DNA of 64,000 nucleotides from Malania oleifera (taxonomy: Eukaryota > Streptophyta > Magnoliopsida > Santalales > Ximeniaceae), in contig NC_080423.1 in NCBI RefSeq assembly GCF_029873635.1, positions 94,420,191 through 94,484,190 of the forward strand. The letters run 5' to 3'. Positions 10,851-23,069 of this stretch are shown here, one piece after another. Both the position numbers and the translations under genes were made by a program. The notes beneath the pieces were generated by a model. The model was given only the letters and a program-made list of their open reading frames with translations. It was not told the origin of the DNA and searched no databases. Positions within the stretch are counted from its first letter, which is position 1. Every line of letters starts with the position of its first letter.

Positions 10851-11391
10851 CTTGTTTTTTTTTTTTTTGTACCTGTGTTGATTTATTTTTGGGCTTTTCA
10901 ATTTTCTAATAGTATTTTTCTTTTGGCACAATCTGTTTTTTTTTTTTTTTTTTTTTTTTTGTTTCTCAATTTTCTCCTCTCTTTAGCATGGACTCCACAC
11001 CTGTGTTTGCCAAGTTTACGGCAACAATTATTCTATGTAGGCTTTTCAATTTGAACTTTTCCTGAAGGGAAAAGATCTTTGGGGTCATATTGATGGCACA
11101 GATTGTGCACCCAATCCTACTGAACCCAAGGATCAAGCGGCTTGTCTTTCATGGGCTATGCTTGATGCCAAGGACTCAGCAGCTTGTCCTTCATGGGCTG
11201 TGCTTGATGCTCGGATTATGTCTTGGCTTCTTGGCTCGGTTGAGCCACATATTTTAAGTTCAATGATTCAGTGGCCGTCACTTCAATGCCTCGTCTATCA
11301 TGTTATGATTGTAAAATTATCCCAAGTGAAAGATTGACTACAAAACATAGAGTCCAACTATTAGATATATACAAACATATATCTATATACA

Positions 11392-11974
11392 CAATGTTTT
11401 AAAACACAACAACGTAAGGCAAGGCGTTTTAATCCTTAAAAGGCGAGACATAAGCCTTTTAAGAATTTATTTTTAAGATTAAAAAATGTAAATAAATTTT
11501 ATATATTTTAAAAATAAAGAAAAATTAAAATATAATGTAAGAAAGAAAAATTATATATACTTTGCAAACTACTTTTCGGCCATTCAAAAAATGCAACTTG
11601 AATAAATGACATAAATCATGACAAGAAGTAACCATGCTATTACAAAGTTCAAACTATTTTCATGATTTAAGATTCAACTCTCTATTATTTTGGAAAGATT
11701 GAGATTAGAGATTTCTAGAAATCAACTCATATATATTCCTTTTTATACAAACATGTAGTTAAAATTGTTTAACCAATTTTTACTTGATAATCACACAACA
11801 CATATCCAAGATGCATAAGCCTTAACTAAAAAGGCATGTCTTTTGTTAAAATATGTTAGCTTCAACATATAATACGTTAGCCTTTTTGGAATTTGGTATT
11901 TTAGATTGAGCCTCAAGGCATTTTAGGCATGTTGTGCCTTGAGGCAAGCCTCGATTGAGCCTTTTAAAACACTG
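11392..11974. mobile_element. hAT-type MITE, copy 1 (583 bp)
   Basis: Terminal inverted repeats CAATGTTTTAAAA and (reversed) CAGTGTTTTAAAA are flanked by an 8-bp target duplication TATATACA / TATATATA (7 of 8). The interior has no transposase. A second copy in the opposite orientation lies at 59429-60020 and shares the ends as well as interior landmarks. The 8-bp duplication and CAnTG ends fit hAT. Confidence 0.82.
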
Positions 11975-12032
11975 TATATATATATATAGTTAAAAAAAAT
12001 GGAAGAAAAAAAGTAACATAAATAAATGCAAG

Positions 12033-12775
12033 AGGATTAGGTGGTGGAGCTTGAAAGGAGAAAATATAGTAAAATTCAAATATAAAATCATTGAAGAGAG
12101 TAATTGGACAATGGGAGATAAGGTAGATGCAAACACTATGTGGAATAGAATGGCTCACTCAAATTTGAAGATAGCAAAAGAGTTTTTTGGTGAATCCAAA
12201 GAAAGATACTCGGATAGTAAAGAAAGTTGGCAGTGGGATCAAGATGTCCAAAAATCTGTAAAGAAAAAATGAATTTGGAATAAAAATGGCAAAATTGTAG
12301 AAATATAGAAAATCTTGAAAAGTATAAAAAGGAAAAAAAAAAAATATGTAAAATAGGTTATTAGTGAAGCTAAACATAGAGCTTACGATACTTTATATAT
12401 TAGACTAGGAACAAACAAAGAAGAAAGAAATACTTATAAACTTGCAAGATTTAGAAAAAAAAAAAAATGCAAAGATTTAGGTAATATAAAATGTAAAAAA
12501 GATGAGAATGATAATGTCTTAATCAAAGAAGAAGACATAAAAGAGAGGTGGCGAAAATATTTTGATGAGTTGTTTATTGAAAACCAAACTAAAAGCTTCA
12601 GCTTGGAAGTGACAAATGAAGAAAAGACTAAAAACAAGGAGATTTATTTGTAAAATTAAAGTCCTTAAAGTTAAGATGGCTTTAAAAAGGAAAAGTGAGA
12701 AATCTATGGGTCCAAATAACATACAAATTCAAGTTTGGAAATGTTTATGGGGAAAAGGAAGCATATGGTTGACAA
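12033..12775 (+). pseudogene. RTE-type LINE fragment (linker to start of RT)
   Basis: Pieces of an RTE-clade LINE protein run from RWWSLKGENIVKFK and IIEESNWTMGDKVDANTMWN through DENDNVLIKEEDIKERW to KSMGPNNIQIQVWKC. They match the stretch between endonuclease and reverse transcriptase. The same RTE group occurs reversed at 52775-57890. This copy lacks the endonuclease, most of the reverse transcriptase and the 3' tail, and has several frameshifts. Confidence 0.85.
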
Positions 12776-13645
12776 TCCACAAAAGAAAAGGATAAAAAGG
12801 AGTTTACCCCAGGCAAGACAACAAGGGCACTCGCTAACCCTTTTTTTTTTTTTTCACTTTATTGTATTCCATCCTGATGAAATCCCAACCATTTCAACCG
12901 AGATATATAAGAGGAATAAAAATCAAAACAGGTAAAAAAATAAAATAAAATAAAATCGCTAAACAATTCAACATTCCATGAAAGACGCATCAACAGTCGA
13001 GCTGAGGACGAAAAATTAATTAAAGAATCAATGGGGAAACAAGCACAGCACATGTCCATTGAAAGAAATCGAAAACGCAACCCTAAAAATTTCAGGGCAA
13101 AAAAAACTGTAAATCGATCCAGAAACAAGCCAACAGATTAAACACAAAAATTCAAAAGCAACAAATAAAGAAAATGAAATTAGCTGCTTGTTTTAGCAGA
13201 CAAAGGACACAAATAAAGCGAAAGAAATCATCAATCGAACCTTGCCCTTTCGCTGAGATTCTAATGCAGAACTGCCCTCACAGAAGAACACAAAGCCGCA
13301 TCACCACTCATATATGCAAGGATTAGTCCCTGATTGCACATTTCAAGATTTGGCGAGGAGGAGGACAGTAAAAGCACAGGGAACATACCTCTGCAATGGA
13401 AAATCAAGCTGCGATATAGGTATGGAAGCAACAGCTTCTCTGCCTACTGCCCTCAGAAAACACGAGAAAGGTGGGGAAATAAGGTTGGTATAAAATTATA
13501 TTAAATTTTATGAAAAGAAAATTTATTGTTATAAAATAGTAGAAAAATAAATAAATAGAGATAGGACATATATATTTACTCTAATTATAATATAATATGA
13601 ATATGATCTTATACAAAATTATCTCTCCCACTTCTTTTATATCTT
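12776..13645. other. Spacer, no gene seen
   Basis: It contains a T-run at 12841-12855 and an A-rich 12900-13190. The part 13200-13480 is less AT-rich and could be debris of a host gene leader, but no ORF or family was recognised. The AT-rich 13490-13645 may be the split-off remainder of the 3' LTR of copia B (inference). Confidence 0.4.
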
Positions 13646-14075
13646 TTTTGACTTTTTTAATCCTATCTTGTTTTTTATAATGACAAATATAAGGTATTTA
13701 ATGTTTGTTGAGCTTGTGTGGAAGATCACACTGGCGAAATCATATGACAGCATACAGTGGCTTGAAGAAAAATGAAGACCCAAAGCTTTTTAATTGTTGT
13801 AATTTATATTTAATTCATTGGGCATGTAATAATTATTTATCGGTTTGTAATAAGTGATGCATATCATGCATGTAGAATCTATAAGCTCAAAACCATATAT
13901 GGAGCTTAGGGATCACCCTTCGGTCGATCGACGCCAAGTTTTTAGGCGTACTTTCAAATACCTTAGAATGATCTTAGGTCCTTATACTTACACGTAAGAT
14001 TGTCCCCAAAATCACATATAATATTTGAGAAATCAATTGAATTAAAACAAGACTTAAATGGCTAAAAGAATAGGG

Positions 14076-14439
14076 TTTCAGGCGACTGAACCTTGGTATT
14101 CAAAACATCTCGGTCGACCGAACCGTTGAATGGTTAAATAGCTGACCTGACTTCGGGCGACCGAACCAAAAAGGACTTCACTTTCCTTGGTCAATCGAAC
14201 GTATACCCTTACCTTTTCCACCAACTCGGGTGCCCGAACTTTACGTTCAAAGTGACCTTAGGCGACCGAATGTTCAAGTTCGGCAGACCGAACTTGAGAC
14301 CAGACGACTGAACCTCGAATAGAATGAAAAATCGCCTTGGTCAGCAAACCGATCCCTTATCCAAGCACCCAAAGTTCAAATTTAACTTTTTCTGTTGTGT
14401 CTGTTTAGGTGACCGAACCTTGGCTCAGTTGACCAAAAC
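14076..14439 (+). repeat. Array of degenerate CGGTCGACCGAAC palindromes
   Basis: About eleven copies of a motif with consensus TTCGGnCGACCGAACC sit 20-50 bp apart. One is a perfect palindrome at 14111-14120 (CGGTCGACCG). Variants include GGGCGACCGAAC, GGCAGACCGAAC and GGTGACCGAACC. The array ends ~125 bp upstream of the TATA box. Confidence 0.82.
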
Positions 14440-14564
14440 TCTCAAGGTGGCTTAAATTTTACCATAGTTAATTGGGGTAAAACAGGGTTAACTTTCTTAA
14501 ACCCATTTAAAACAATTTTAATAATTCTCTATGTGTCCCTAACGGTTATAATTTAGGTCTCCTC

Positions 14565-14573
14565 TATATATAA
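14565..14573 (+). promoter_or_regulatory. TATA box of the solo LTR
   Basis: TATATATAA followed by GGGTTC, downstream of the palindrome array. This is where an LTR core promoter would lie. Confidence 0.6.
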
Positions 14574-15710
14574 GGGTTCATTTGCTTAGATTAGAGAGGG
14601 ATTAGCATTTTGATTAAGTGAAAATCTTCTGAAAATTTTCAAAGCCTATTTTTCATACAAAGCCTATACTCTCTCATACATTATTATTTCGCTAAACCAA
14701 ACCTAGTGAGAGTTATTTGAGTGATTATACATTATCTTCAGTTGCTAGGAAACTCTCATTGTATTGTGTTTTTTATTTTCGGATTGAGAGTTGAGCATAA
14801 GATTTTTCCCTCGATTTTATTTGATAAATTAGTTTGTAGGAAAATCTAGTGGCTAGTGAATCTTTGCATTATCATTGCAAGACTCAATGAGCTTGTATTT
14901 TTGAGTGTGCAAAAATATTTTCACAAGCTTTGTTTTTGAATATCTATTTGTGCTTTGATTTTGAGAAAATATTTTTTTTAGATATTCTAATTACTCTTGG
15001 TACAAATCTTTGAAAATCTAAACTGTGATTGGGATTTTCATCTTTACATAGTTTCATAGATTAGCTTGTTGATACACTCTCATACTTAAATTGAGATGGT
15101 TATTACCTTGAGTGTTGTTTGCACATATGCACCATTGAGCTTATAGTTCTTACATTATTGGTGTGCGTTGATTGATATTGGTACAAATCTGTTTGGTTGA
15201 GAAGCATATATTTTGTACACATCTTGTATTGTAATTGATTGTATTCCAGACGTGAGCTTGAAGAGGAAGACTTGCCTTGGTAAAAGTCCCAGACTAGTTT
15301 CGACCCGGTTAGGAAAATTAAGTGCACCATCTTGGTAAGGCGTAGTTGTAGGTTGAGGTCAGCCTTGTTAATTGACCTAGTTGTAAACGGTCTGTCACTC
15401 CATCCGTTAAGTGAGCCGTAATGGAAACCCTCTTACTTGTGAGCTCGAGGCAGAGACGCAGGCAGTATTGGCTAAACCCCGATAACATATCGTGTGTGCA
15501 CTTTACATTTCCGCAATTTATTTACTGCACGTGTATTATGAATATTGCACATGATTTTATTTCCACATCTTACATTTATCTACGCATTTGTGTTTATGTG
15601 TATATAGACAGACCCTAGGTTAAGTATTACTGTTGCTGATTTGGATATACCTAGAAATAAATTTTAAATACCTAATTCACTCCCCTCTTGGGAATACACC
15701 AAAGCAAACA

Positions 15711-15950
15711 ATCTCTCATCTTTCTCTCCTTTATTTTCTTTCTTTGGTATCTTTCTTATTTATTTTCTTTTCTTCTTTCTTTTGCGCACACATTCTCGAT
15801 CATTTGCTCCTCCTTATATAGTCGTGGGAGGAGTAGCAGATAAGGGGTTTCTTATATTTAATAGGGCAAGTGGATGGACATCCAATTATGATGGGCATGG
15901 GGAACATGAAGAAACAGGTGAGAGGAACAAACACTAATTGTTTCATAACA
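15711..15950 (-). repeat. 3' LTR start of copia B (partial)
   Basis: On minus it begins TGTTATGAAACAATTAG right after the polypurine tract and contains CTATATAAGG (TATA) near 15813-15822. The remainder is probably left of 13646, displaced by the solo LTR. Confidence 0.6.
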
Positions 15951-16095
15951 CTCCCCTTGGCTGTCACTCATATATTTATTCATTTGGTTAAAATCTTTAA
16001 AAATGACTCATTCCGATAAGATGAACCAATTTCTTGAATGTTGTAATAGGTAAAGATTTAGTGAATAAATCAACTAGATTATCACTTGATCGGAT

Positions 16096-16290
16096 CTACT
16101 GAATATATATATCATCATTCTTTTGGAGTTCGTGTATATAGAAGAATTTTGGAGAGATATGTTTTGTTCTGTCACCATTTATGTATCCTTCTCTTAGTTG
16201 AGTTATACATGCAGCGTTGTCTTCATATAAAACTGTTGGAATATCCTTGATTGATTGAAGACCACAATTTTTTTGGATATGAGAAATCAT
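16096..16290 (-). pseudogene. Copia B RNase H remnant
   Basis: IPTVLYEDNAACITQLREGY and DRTKHISPKFFYIHELQ match the copia RNase H block (ENxACI ... KHIxxKFF). Confidence 0.85.
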
Positions 16291-16485
16291 TTATCTGAGT
16301 CACGCGCATTCTCTTCTAATTTCATGGATAGCTAGTATTTTAGAATGATTGGAGGATGTTGCTGTAATCGTATGCTTTACTGATTTCCAAGATGAAACAG
16401 TTTTTTCATATAAAAAAAAATACATATCTAGCTTGAGATTTAACATTGTTAGGATTAGATAGATGTTCAACATCTGCATATCCTA

Positions 16486-17319
16486 CTAGTTAAGATTTGA
16501 AATCAAATGAGTATAATAGACCCAAATCAGATGTATCCTCAAATAGCGTAAAATGTGCTTAATTCCATTCCAGTGTCGCCGAGTGGGAGTAGAGTTATAT
16601 CTTACTAGTAGATTTACAGCAAATGCAATGTTGGGTCTTGTACAATTGGTCGAATACATTAAAGAGCTGATATCACTTACATATGGTACTTCAAGACCAA
16701 GTAAGTCTTCCCCCTCATCATGAGGTCGAAATGGATCCTTCTTAACATCAAGTGATCGCCCCATCATTGGAGATCCCAAAGGATTAACTTTGTTTATATA
16801 GAATTGTCTTAATACCTTTTCGGTATATTTAGATTGATGAACAAGAATTCTGCCATTTACATGTTCAATTTGTAGGCCAAGACAATATTTTGTTTTTCCT
16901 AAATCTTTCATCTCAAATTTCATCATTAAATAATTAGCAATTTTAGTGAGCTCTTGAGGAGTCCCAAAATTCAAATCATCAATATAAACAGTAATTATAG
17001 CAAATACAGATTCTAATCTTTTAATAAAACCACAACGAAAAATTGGATCATTTATGAATCCCTCTTTCACAATGTACTCACTTAATCGATTGAACCACAT
17101 GCGTCCAGATTGTTTTAATCCATATAAAGAACGTTGGAGTTTAATTGAATATAAATTTGTGGGTTTTGTTTCAGGAAATTTAAATCCTTCAGTGAAATTC
17201 ATATAAATTTCATTATCCAATGATCTATATAGATATGTTGTTACTACGTCCATAGGACGCATGCTTAGTCGTTCAGCGACTGCTATCCTGATTAAGAATC
17301 TAAAAGTGATTCTATCCAT
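16486..17319 (-). pseudogene. Copia B reverse transcriptase region (fossil)
   Basis: A long open stretch of 277 codons contains RSLYGLKQSGRMWFNRLSEY, ITVYIDDLNFGTP (position of the YVDD box), KDLGKTKYCLGLQIEH and TRPNIAFAVNLLVRY. This is the copia reverse transcriptase in its usual order. Confidence 0.9.
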
Positions 17320-17561
17320 TATGAGAGAATATGTCTCCTTATAATAAATTTCAGGTTTCTACGAGAAACCTTGTGCCACAAGCCTTGCTTTATATCGAGT
17401 AACTTCATTAGTTTCATTTTGCTTGTGCACAAATACCCATTTGTATCCAACAGGTTAAACATCTTCTGGTGCCTAGACTACAGGCTCAAAAAATTCTCTT
17501 TTTGTAGAGAGTTTAATTCTGATGTGATAGCTTCTTTCCATTCGGGCCAATTGCTTCTATA

Positions 17562-17894
17562 TCAACATTCATTGACAGATTTAGGTTCATGATCCTCATT
17601 ACTTCTGGTAATGTCAATAGCTACTGTATATGCAAATGTATTGTTGACAATAACTTTATTTTTATCCCACATTTCTCCTGTGTAATGAATTGAGATCTTA
17701 TTATTTTTTCTAGGTACTCGTCCATTTTCAAAGGATGTCTCTTTAGGAGTTTTCTTTTCAGGAGATTCCTCTTCAGGAGGTTCCTTTTCAAGAGGTCTCA
17801 CAATAGGGATTTTATTTTCAGGAGAAACGGGTTTGTGAATGTCATATGGATTATCCACTTCTATAACCTCTTCTGGAGTATTTACAGATTTCAA
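17562..17894 (-). pseudogene. Copia B integrase-RT linker
   Basis: An acidic, Pro-rich stretch rich in PEE/PEK repeats, then a part containing IDITRSNEDHEPKSVNEC. This is typical of the variable region before reverse transcriptase in copia polyproteins. Confidence 0.7.
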
Positions 17895-18326
17895 TTTTCT
17901 CCTTCTAGGAATTTTATCGTTTGCACCAATAGACCTTCCACACTTAACTTGTGGTTTAGGTTCATTAGTCGATTTTTGTCCTTCAGGGACATCAATTTGT
18001 GCTGGAATATTTGCAGTAGATATTTGAGATTTTAATATGACCTTGGTATCTGCAAAAATTGATTTGCAACTCCTTGCAAATGTATAATCTTCTGAACTTC
18101 AAGTTCACTTTGATTTGTACGAGAATCTAAATGAGATAAACTCATGACATTCCATGTGATTTCATATTGTGCTTCAGGCACTGATTTTGCTCCCCCTAAT
18201 GTAGGGAATACCGTTTCATCAAAATGACAATCTTAAAACTATGCTTTAAACAAATCACATATTAAATGTTCAAAATATCTAATAATAGAAGGGGAATCAA
18301 AACCAACATAGATACCAAGCTTACGT

Positions 18327-19988
18327 TGTCACGTCTCGAACCCAGAAATGGGACCTGGGGGTGAAAATTGTAACCTAACCTGTCCCTATATTATACAAAT
18401 CATCACAGATACAGTACACTGGATGAGGGTCTGACCCCGTGGGGTTCCCAGGCACCCTAAACACATCTAATCATAATCATATACGCAGCGGAAAAAGTCA
18501 TTCTATATTAACATATGTTGTACCATACCAGAGTCTATACAAGAGTAGAACATGGTTCTAACAAAACATACAAAGTGGGTGCCCAAATACAACTCAAAAT
18601 GGCAACCCAACAAAACTACAGTCCTAGCACTCACCCAAGTGCTAACGCAGTACACCGACCACTACGCTCCCTACACCAAGACGCTAGTTCCGATTACTCG
18701 AAGGACCTGTAAAAATGTACGTACAGTAGGGGTGAGACACCTCTCAGTAAGGAAGAACATATGTTATATCAGTGTGTGACATTTGAGTGTTATCATGATA
18801 CAACATACACATAGTTAAATGCATTCCAGTACTAATTTACACAATGCATACACGCACACATACGGCGGCCATTTATACGCAGCCCCGTCACAATACATAC
18901 ACATGATCAGTAATCCTCAGTGTCGTCATACTCTTCGGCCCGAAGCTGGCCCGCGATATACGGCGTTGGCCTGTAGCCAACCCGCGAACACGGCGCCACC
19001 GGCACATGGCTAGTCCCCGACTCCCATGGCATCGTACCGGCGCTAAACTGGTGGATCCACACCCTTCGCCCTGATCTGCCAGAATAGGCTCACGCCCTCG
19101 GATATAGAGCCGGACACTCTTGCCTACATGGTAGGTGATAACGCACCCTTGGATATAGAGCCGGACACTCTCAGTACCTAGAACAATTTCGGAACTGCTT
19201 TCCTACTAGCATTTCAACATATCACACACACATGCATGCTCATATAACCAAACAAACCACACTCATTTGGTAATCTAAATCATGGTTTTCCAAACAAATA
19301 CAGTTTAAACAAGTCAAGACACGATCATCCCAATATCACAGTATAAATCACATATACTCGGTTTTCAACAAAACCTGGGATTCAGTCCGTCGCCCCCTTT
19401 TTCCCAAAATTGTAATAATGAAAAACCCATAGTTTTCCCCGTTAGATCCCCCCAAATGAGTAGTCAAAACACACACAGGACCATGGACCACAGTTCCACC
19501 GAGTCTGATTTCAAAAATAACTAATATAAACAAAGTTCCCCTTACCTTAACCCCGTAAGCAAATCCCGAACTCCAAGGTCCCTAAATAGAGAACTGAGTT
19601 TCAAAACCTACAAATCACAGTACAGAATATACTCACAAGACTGATACCTACAAAACTATCGGATCAGAATTAAAAATCGAGCCTTACCTCGATTTTACGC
19701 CGAAACCCGAAAATCTCCGAAACGAGATTCCGATCTGTAGAAGTTGTTAAGAATCCTTCCACGATCCTCATGGTATCTTCCTTTTTCAGATTCCGTCAAT
19801 GATCGGCGAAGAATTCTAGAGAGAAGGAGACAGTAGAGAGAGTTTAGAGAGAGAGAGAGAGAGATAGGATTGAGTTTACTTAATGAAGAAGTAATAAAAA
19901 TTTCCTTTTATAGTCCTTGACCCAAAAATTTCCAATTTTTCCCCTCTCTTAATATTTAAACCCATTTTTCATATTTTGGGTTCTTACA
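18327..19988 (-). mobile_element. Solo LTR (TGTARCGACCC group), inserted in copia B
   Basis: On + it runs TGTCACGTCTCGAACCC ... GGGTTCTTACA, flanked by TACGT (18322-18326) and TATGT (19989-19993), a 5-bp duplication with one mismatch. It lies reversed relative to the other solo LTRs. The shared block reads GGTGAGACACCTCTCAGTAAGG at 18731-18752, and a (GA)n tract lies near 19850. No internal coding sequence. Copia B sequence resumes on both sides. Confidence 0.83.
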
Positions 19989-20700
19989 TATGTTGGGGAC
20001 CCATTTTAGTTCTTTGAGGGGCAATAGGAACATATGTTGCACAACCAAAAATTTTTAAATAAGAAATATCAAGTTGTTGCCCAAAAACTAATTGCATGGG
20101 TGAAAAATTATTATAAGTAATTCGCCTTATACGAACTAAACATGCAGCATAAAGAATAACATGTCCCTAAACAGATAAAGGTAATTTGATTCTCATAATC
20201 ATAGGTCTAGCAATGAGTTGAAGTCTCTTACTAAAAGATTTAACTTTTGTGCGAGTATGAGCAACGAGATGTTCAACATCTATTCTAAGTGAGATGCAAT
20301 AGTTATCAAAAGTTTAGGATGTAAATTCACCATCATTATCCAATCAAATTGATTTATGTGGATAATTGGGAAAATAAGTTCATAATCTAATCAGTTAAGA
20401 AAGAAGTCTAACAAATCCAATATTACGAGTAGAAAGTAGAGAAACATGTGACCATCTAGTAAATGCATCAATTAAGACCATGAAATATCTAAATGGTCCA
20501 AACGGTGGATGTATTGGTCCACATATATCACTATGAATTCTCTGTGAGAAACTGGGAGCTTCAAGACTTACTTTTGAAACAGATGGTTTGACAATTAATT
20601 TCCCTTGAAAGCAAGCGGTACATATGAAATCATTTTGATAAAAGAATCTTATGATTCTTTAGTGGATGACCATGTGAATTCTCAATGATTCTTCGCATCA

Positions 20701-21099
20701 TTACATCACCAGGATGCAAACACAATCATGCCAAAGTGTAAACAACTTTGGGTCATTACACTTCTGATGCAAAACATTATATGATTCGATTGCTTTAATC
20801 TTTGTATAATACAATTCCGAAGATAAAGTTGACTTTTTTTCTAAAATTTGTTTTTTCCCAAAAATAATAAAAGTAATATGAAGGAATTCTTTATTGCCTT
20901 CATTTGTAGTTTCAATGTGATATCCATTGAGTTTTAAATCTTTAAAGTTTAATAGATTTCTTTTGGATCTGTTGGAATATAAAGTTTTATCAATTTGTAA
21001 AAAAGTATCATTGGGTAACTTTATATTAGCTCTTCCAGAGCTTTCAATCAAATTTGTAAAACCAGATATTGTATTAAAATTTATTGAAGATATATTCAA
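20701..21099 (-). pseudogene. Copia B protease / pre-integrase region (fossil)
   Basis: ISGFTNLIESSGRANIKLPN, KTLYSNRSKRNLLNFKDLKL and LFTLWHDCVCILVM correspond to the region after the protease and the start of the pre-integrase domain of copia elements. Confidence 0.75.
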
Positions 21100-22716
21100 G
21101 TAATGGAAATATTTTTTATCTCGAAGAATTTTCTATGTTTTAGTACTGTTAGCTAAACAAACTTCTTCCAAATACATCTTAGAATCGATTAGAGCTTTAA
21201 AACAATTCACACTACAACACATATTTTAAAAACTCATTATTATAATTGATCATAACAACTATAATTTGTTTATTAACATCAAAATACAATAAACATATCT
21301 ATATACAAACAAAACAGCAGCGTCTCACCGGCACTAACTTTAATTTCCCAAAAGCACTAATCCTACCTGAAGCTTTCTAAGCACGTCTCTCTGGATTCCC
21401 AGAAATGTTAAAATATTAAAGAGTGAGACACCTCAAAGTAAGTTGGAATAAATTATTATCATTGTATGACAACATGAGTTTAAATGAATCAAAACACGTT
21501 CATTTCACAAATAATTTAACTGAGTAATCATGAAATCTGCACTCATATCCATTTACATTTGTAACTATATATTTTTCTCAAATATATGTATGTACTCAAT
21601 ACGTTTTCCTGGGTTTGAAACCCAACATGTCTGTAAACGTAGTTTCATCATATTTGTAATGAGAAATCACTTGAGTGGACATTCATATATCACCGTCATG
21701 TAATCACTCCATATGACAAGGTTGTGCGACCCAAAGGCCGGACTTAGCATATGGTCGATTGACCAAAGCCAAGTCAAAACATAGCTCGTCTGTAGTACTA
21801 TTAGCCCACCGCAGCCTGGTCCGGACCCAGGGATAGTCAACATCCCTCCGCAAGCCCAATCGACTTCCCATACAAACACTCTCTCCGAGAAGTGTGGTTG
21901 CACTAACTTATTTCCTAACAATGGTACCGTGCTCTCAATTACATCACTGGTCCATCAAGGTTCTAATTTCCATAATTTCCATAGTATTATCTAGATCTAT
22001 ATTAAAATATTTTGTCTATATAAATTACATTTCTCCATATCAAAATATCATGTCTGTATTTTTCAATATTCCACATAACCAATATAAATAACATTCTTTC
22101 ATAAATTATTCCCACATGTTAAATATAAAATCATATTCTTTTATTCACAATATCTGCCAATATAAATCACATTTTATCATAAAATAATCCCACATGTAAA
22201 ATATATGGTAACAAAATCAATACTTATGCCACATAAGTTTTAAGTAGTATTTCATAAAATAATACTTGCCTAGATAAATACATAATAATTCAAAACCAGT
22301 ATTTTTCAAATGCCTGATATATCAGAAAATCACAAACAATATTTTCATATTCTCATACTTCCAATTAATTGAGTTAATTTCTAAAGAATCTGACATAATT
22401 TATTCCTCTTACCCGATTCCTGGAGATATGCCCACAGGGATCCAAGAACAGTGCTTGCGACGCTCACACAACACCTTGTATCCATATACCATAATTTAAT
22501 CAACTCAATCCTAAAATAATAATCATTTTAACATTCCTAGGCTCACACATTTCCAATGACTAATTAAACTTTAAAACATCTTACTAACCCTGGTTTTGAA
22601 GTGGTGCCTGGGAAGCCTGACTCACAAAACCGCTCCAGTTAAAATGATGAGGGACAAACCTAGGACCTCGTGGTTGCATGCGATCATCAATTCGGGTAAG
22701 ATTTGAGGGAGAAAAT

Positions 22717-22717
<1 letters not shown>

Positions 22718-22756
<39 letters not shown>
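22718..22756. repeat. (GA)n microsatellite
   Basis: An uninterrupted GA run inside the LTR-like block, in the place where the other LTRs carry a CT/GA tract just after the TATA region. Confidence 0.9.
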
Positions 22757-22759
<3 letters not shown>

Positions 22760-22983
22760 GGTAGATGGTCGCAACCTTAAGAGAGAGAGTTTTAATTTTT
22801 TAACCAAAAAAAAAATATTACTTGGATTCAATTTATAGGTTGCTGGCCAAAGCAAAACCGTCAACTGTTTGGTTTTAACCAAACCGTTTTTTCACCGTTT
22901 TATCCTTACTGCCCCTCAGTAACCCAAAGTCGTCAACTGTTTTCTCTGAGCTCACAAAACCGTCAACTTCCCCTTTTTCTTAC

Positions 22984-22985
<2 letters not shown>

Positions 22986-23054
<69 letters not shown>

Positions 23055-23055
23055 T
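22986..23055. repeat. (TTA)n microsatellite
   Basis: About 23 TTA units with one interruption, near the start of the reversed LTR-like block. Confidence 0.95.
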
Positions 23056-23069
23056 TTCGGGCCTCTACA

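Larger units (their letters stand above)
10148..11300 (+). mobile_element. 5' part of Ty1/copia element D (LTR, PBS, leader, gag remnant)
   Basis: A 244-bp LTR (10148-10391) is followed directly by a perfect iMet primer-binding site, a ~580-bp T-rich leader with three tandem copies of a ~90-104-bp unit, and a gag remnant from about 10988. The gag part contains ELFLKGKDLWGHIDGTDCAP and SWLLGSVEPHILSSM, typical of copia gag (UBN2 type). Inside it a short phrase ending SWAMLDAKDSAAC / SWAVLDARIMSW is repeated. Protease, integrase, reverse transcriptase and the 3' LTR are missing, so this is a truncated fossil. Confidence 0.85.
13646..15710 (+). mobile_element. Solo LTR, CGGTCGACCG-array family, copy 1
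   Basis: A 2065-bp LTR-like unit without internal coding sequence. It is recognised by comparison with the reversed copy at 31431-33420. Both share an opening region with ATAATGACAAATA, then ATATCATGCATGTAG and ATCTATAAGCTC, a middle palindrome array, a TATA box, and the closing region CTCTTGGGAATACACCAAAG. Probable 5-bp target duplication ATCTT (13641-13645) / ATCTC (15711-15715). It appears to sit inside the 3' LTR of copia B. The first bases have drifted from TG. Confidence 0.78.
15711..21220 (-). mobile_element. Ty1/copia element B (broken), split by a solo LTR
   Basis: A minus-strand copia element. Reading right to left it has a protease/pre-integrase region (20701-21180), integrase (about 19994-20700 and onward after an insertion), an acidic Pro/Glu-rich linker (17562-17894, PEEVIEVDNP...), reverse transcriptase (16486-17319) and RNase H (16096-16290). 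A polypurine tract (CCAAGGGGAG on minus, at 15951-15960) and an LTR start at 15950 follow. A 1662-bp solo LTR (18327-19988) interrupts the region after integrase. Its 3' LTR was probably cut by the solo LTR at 13646-15710. gag and the 5' LTR are not found. Broken, with roughly ten interruptions besides the insertions. Confidence 0.85.
21221..23069 (-). repeat. LTR-like block, same group as the solo LTRs (boundaries partly unclear)
   Basis: On minus it begins TGTAGAGGCCCG at 23069, close to the TGTARCGACCC start of the other LTRs. It then has (TTA)n and (GA)n tracts and ends with the shared block (GAGTGAGACACCTCAAAGTAAG at 21421-21442). A second shared block, GTTGTGCGACCCAAAGGCCG, is at 21721-21740. 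The left end near 21220 was not resolved and no target duplication was found. It lies against the gag-side truncation of copia B. Confidence 0.6.

Noticed and set aside
18515-19013. Overlapping + strand ORFs with repeated Tyr/His/Thr codons
   Set aside because: They lie in a reversed solo LTR and change frame freely; no protein family.
21221-23069. Calling this a solo LTR with a target duplication
   Set aside because: The right end (TGTAGAGGCCCG on minus, CCATC flank) is fair, but no matching left end or CCATC was found near 21220, so only an LTR-like block is claimed.
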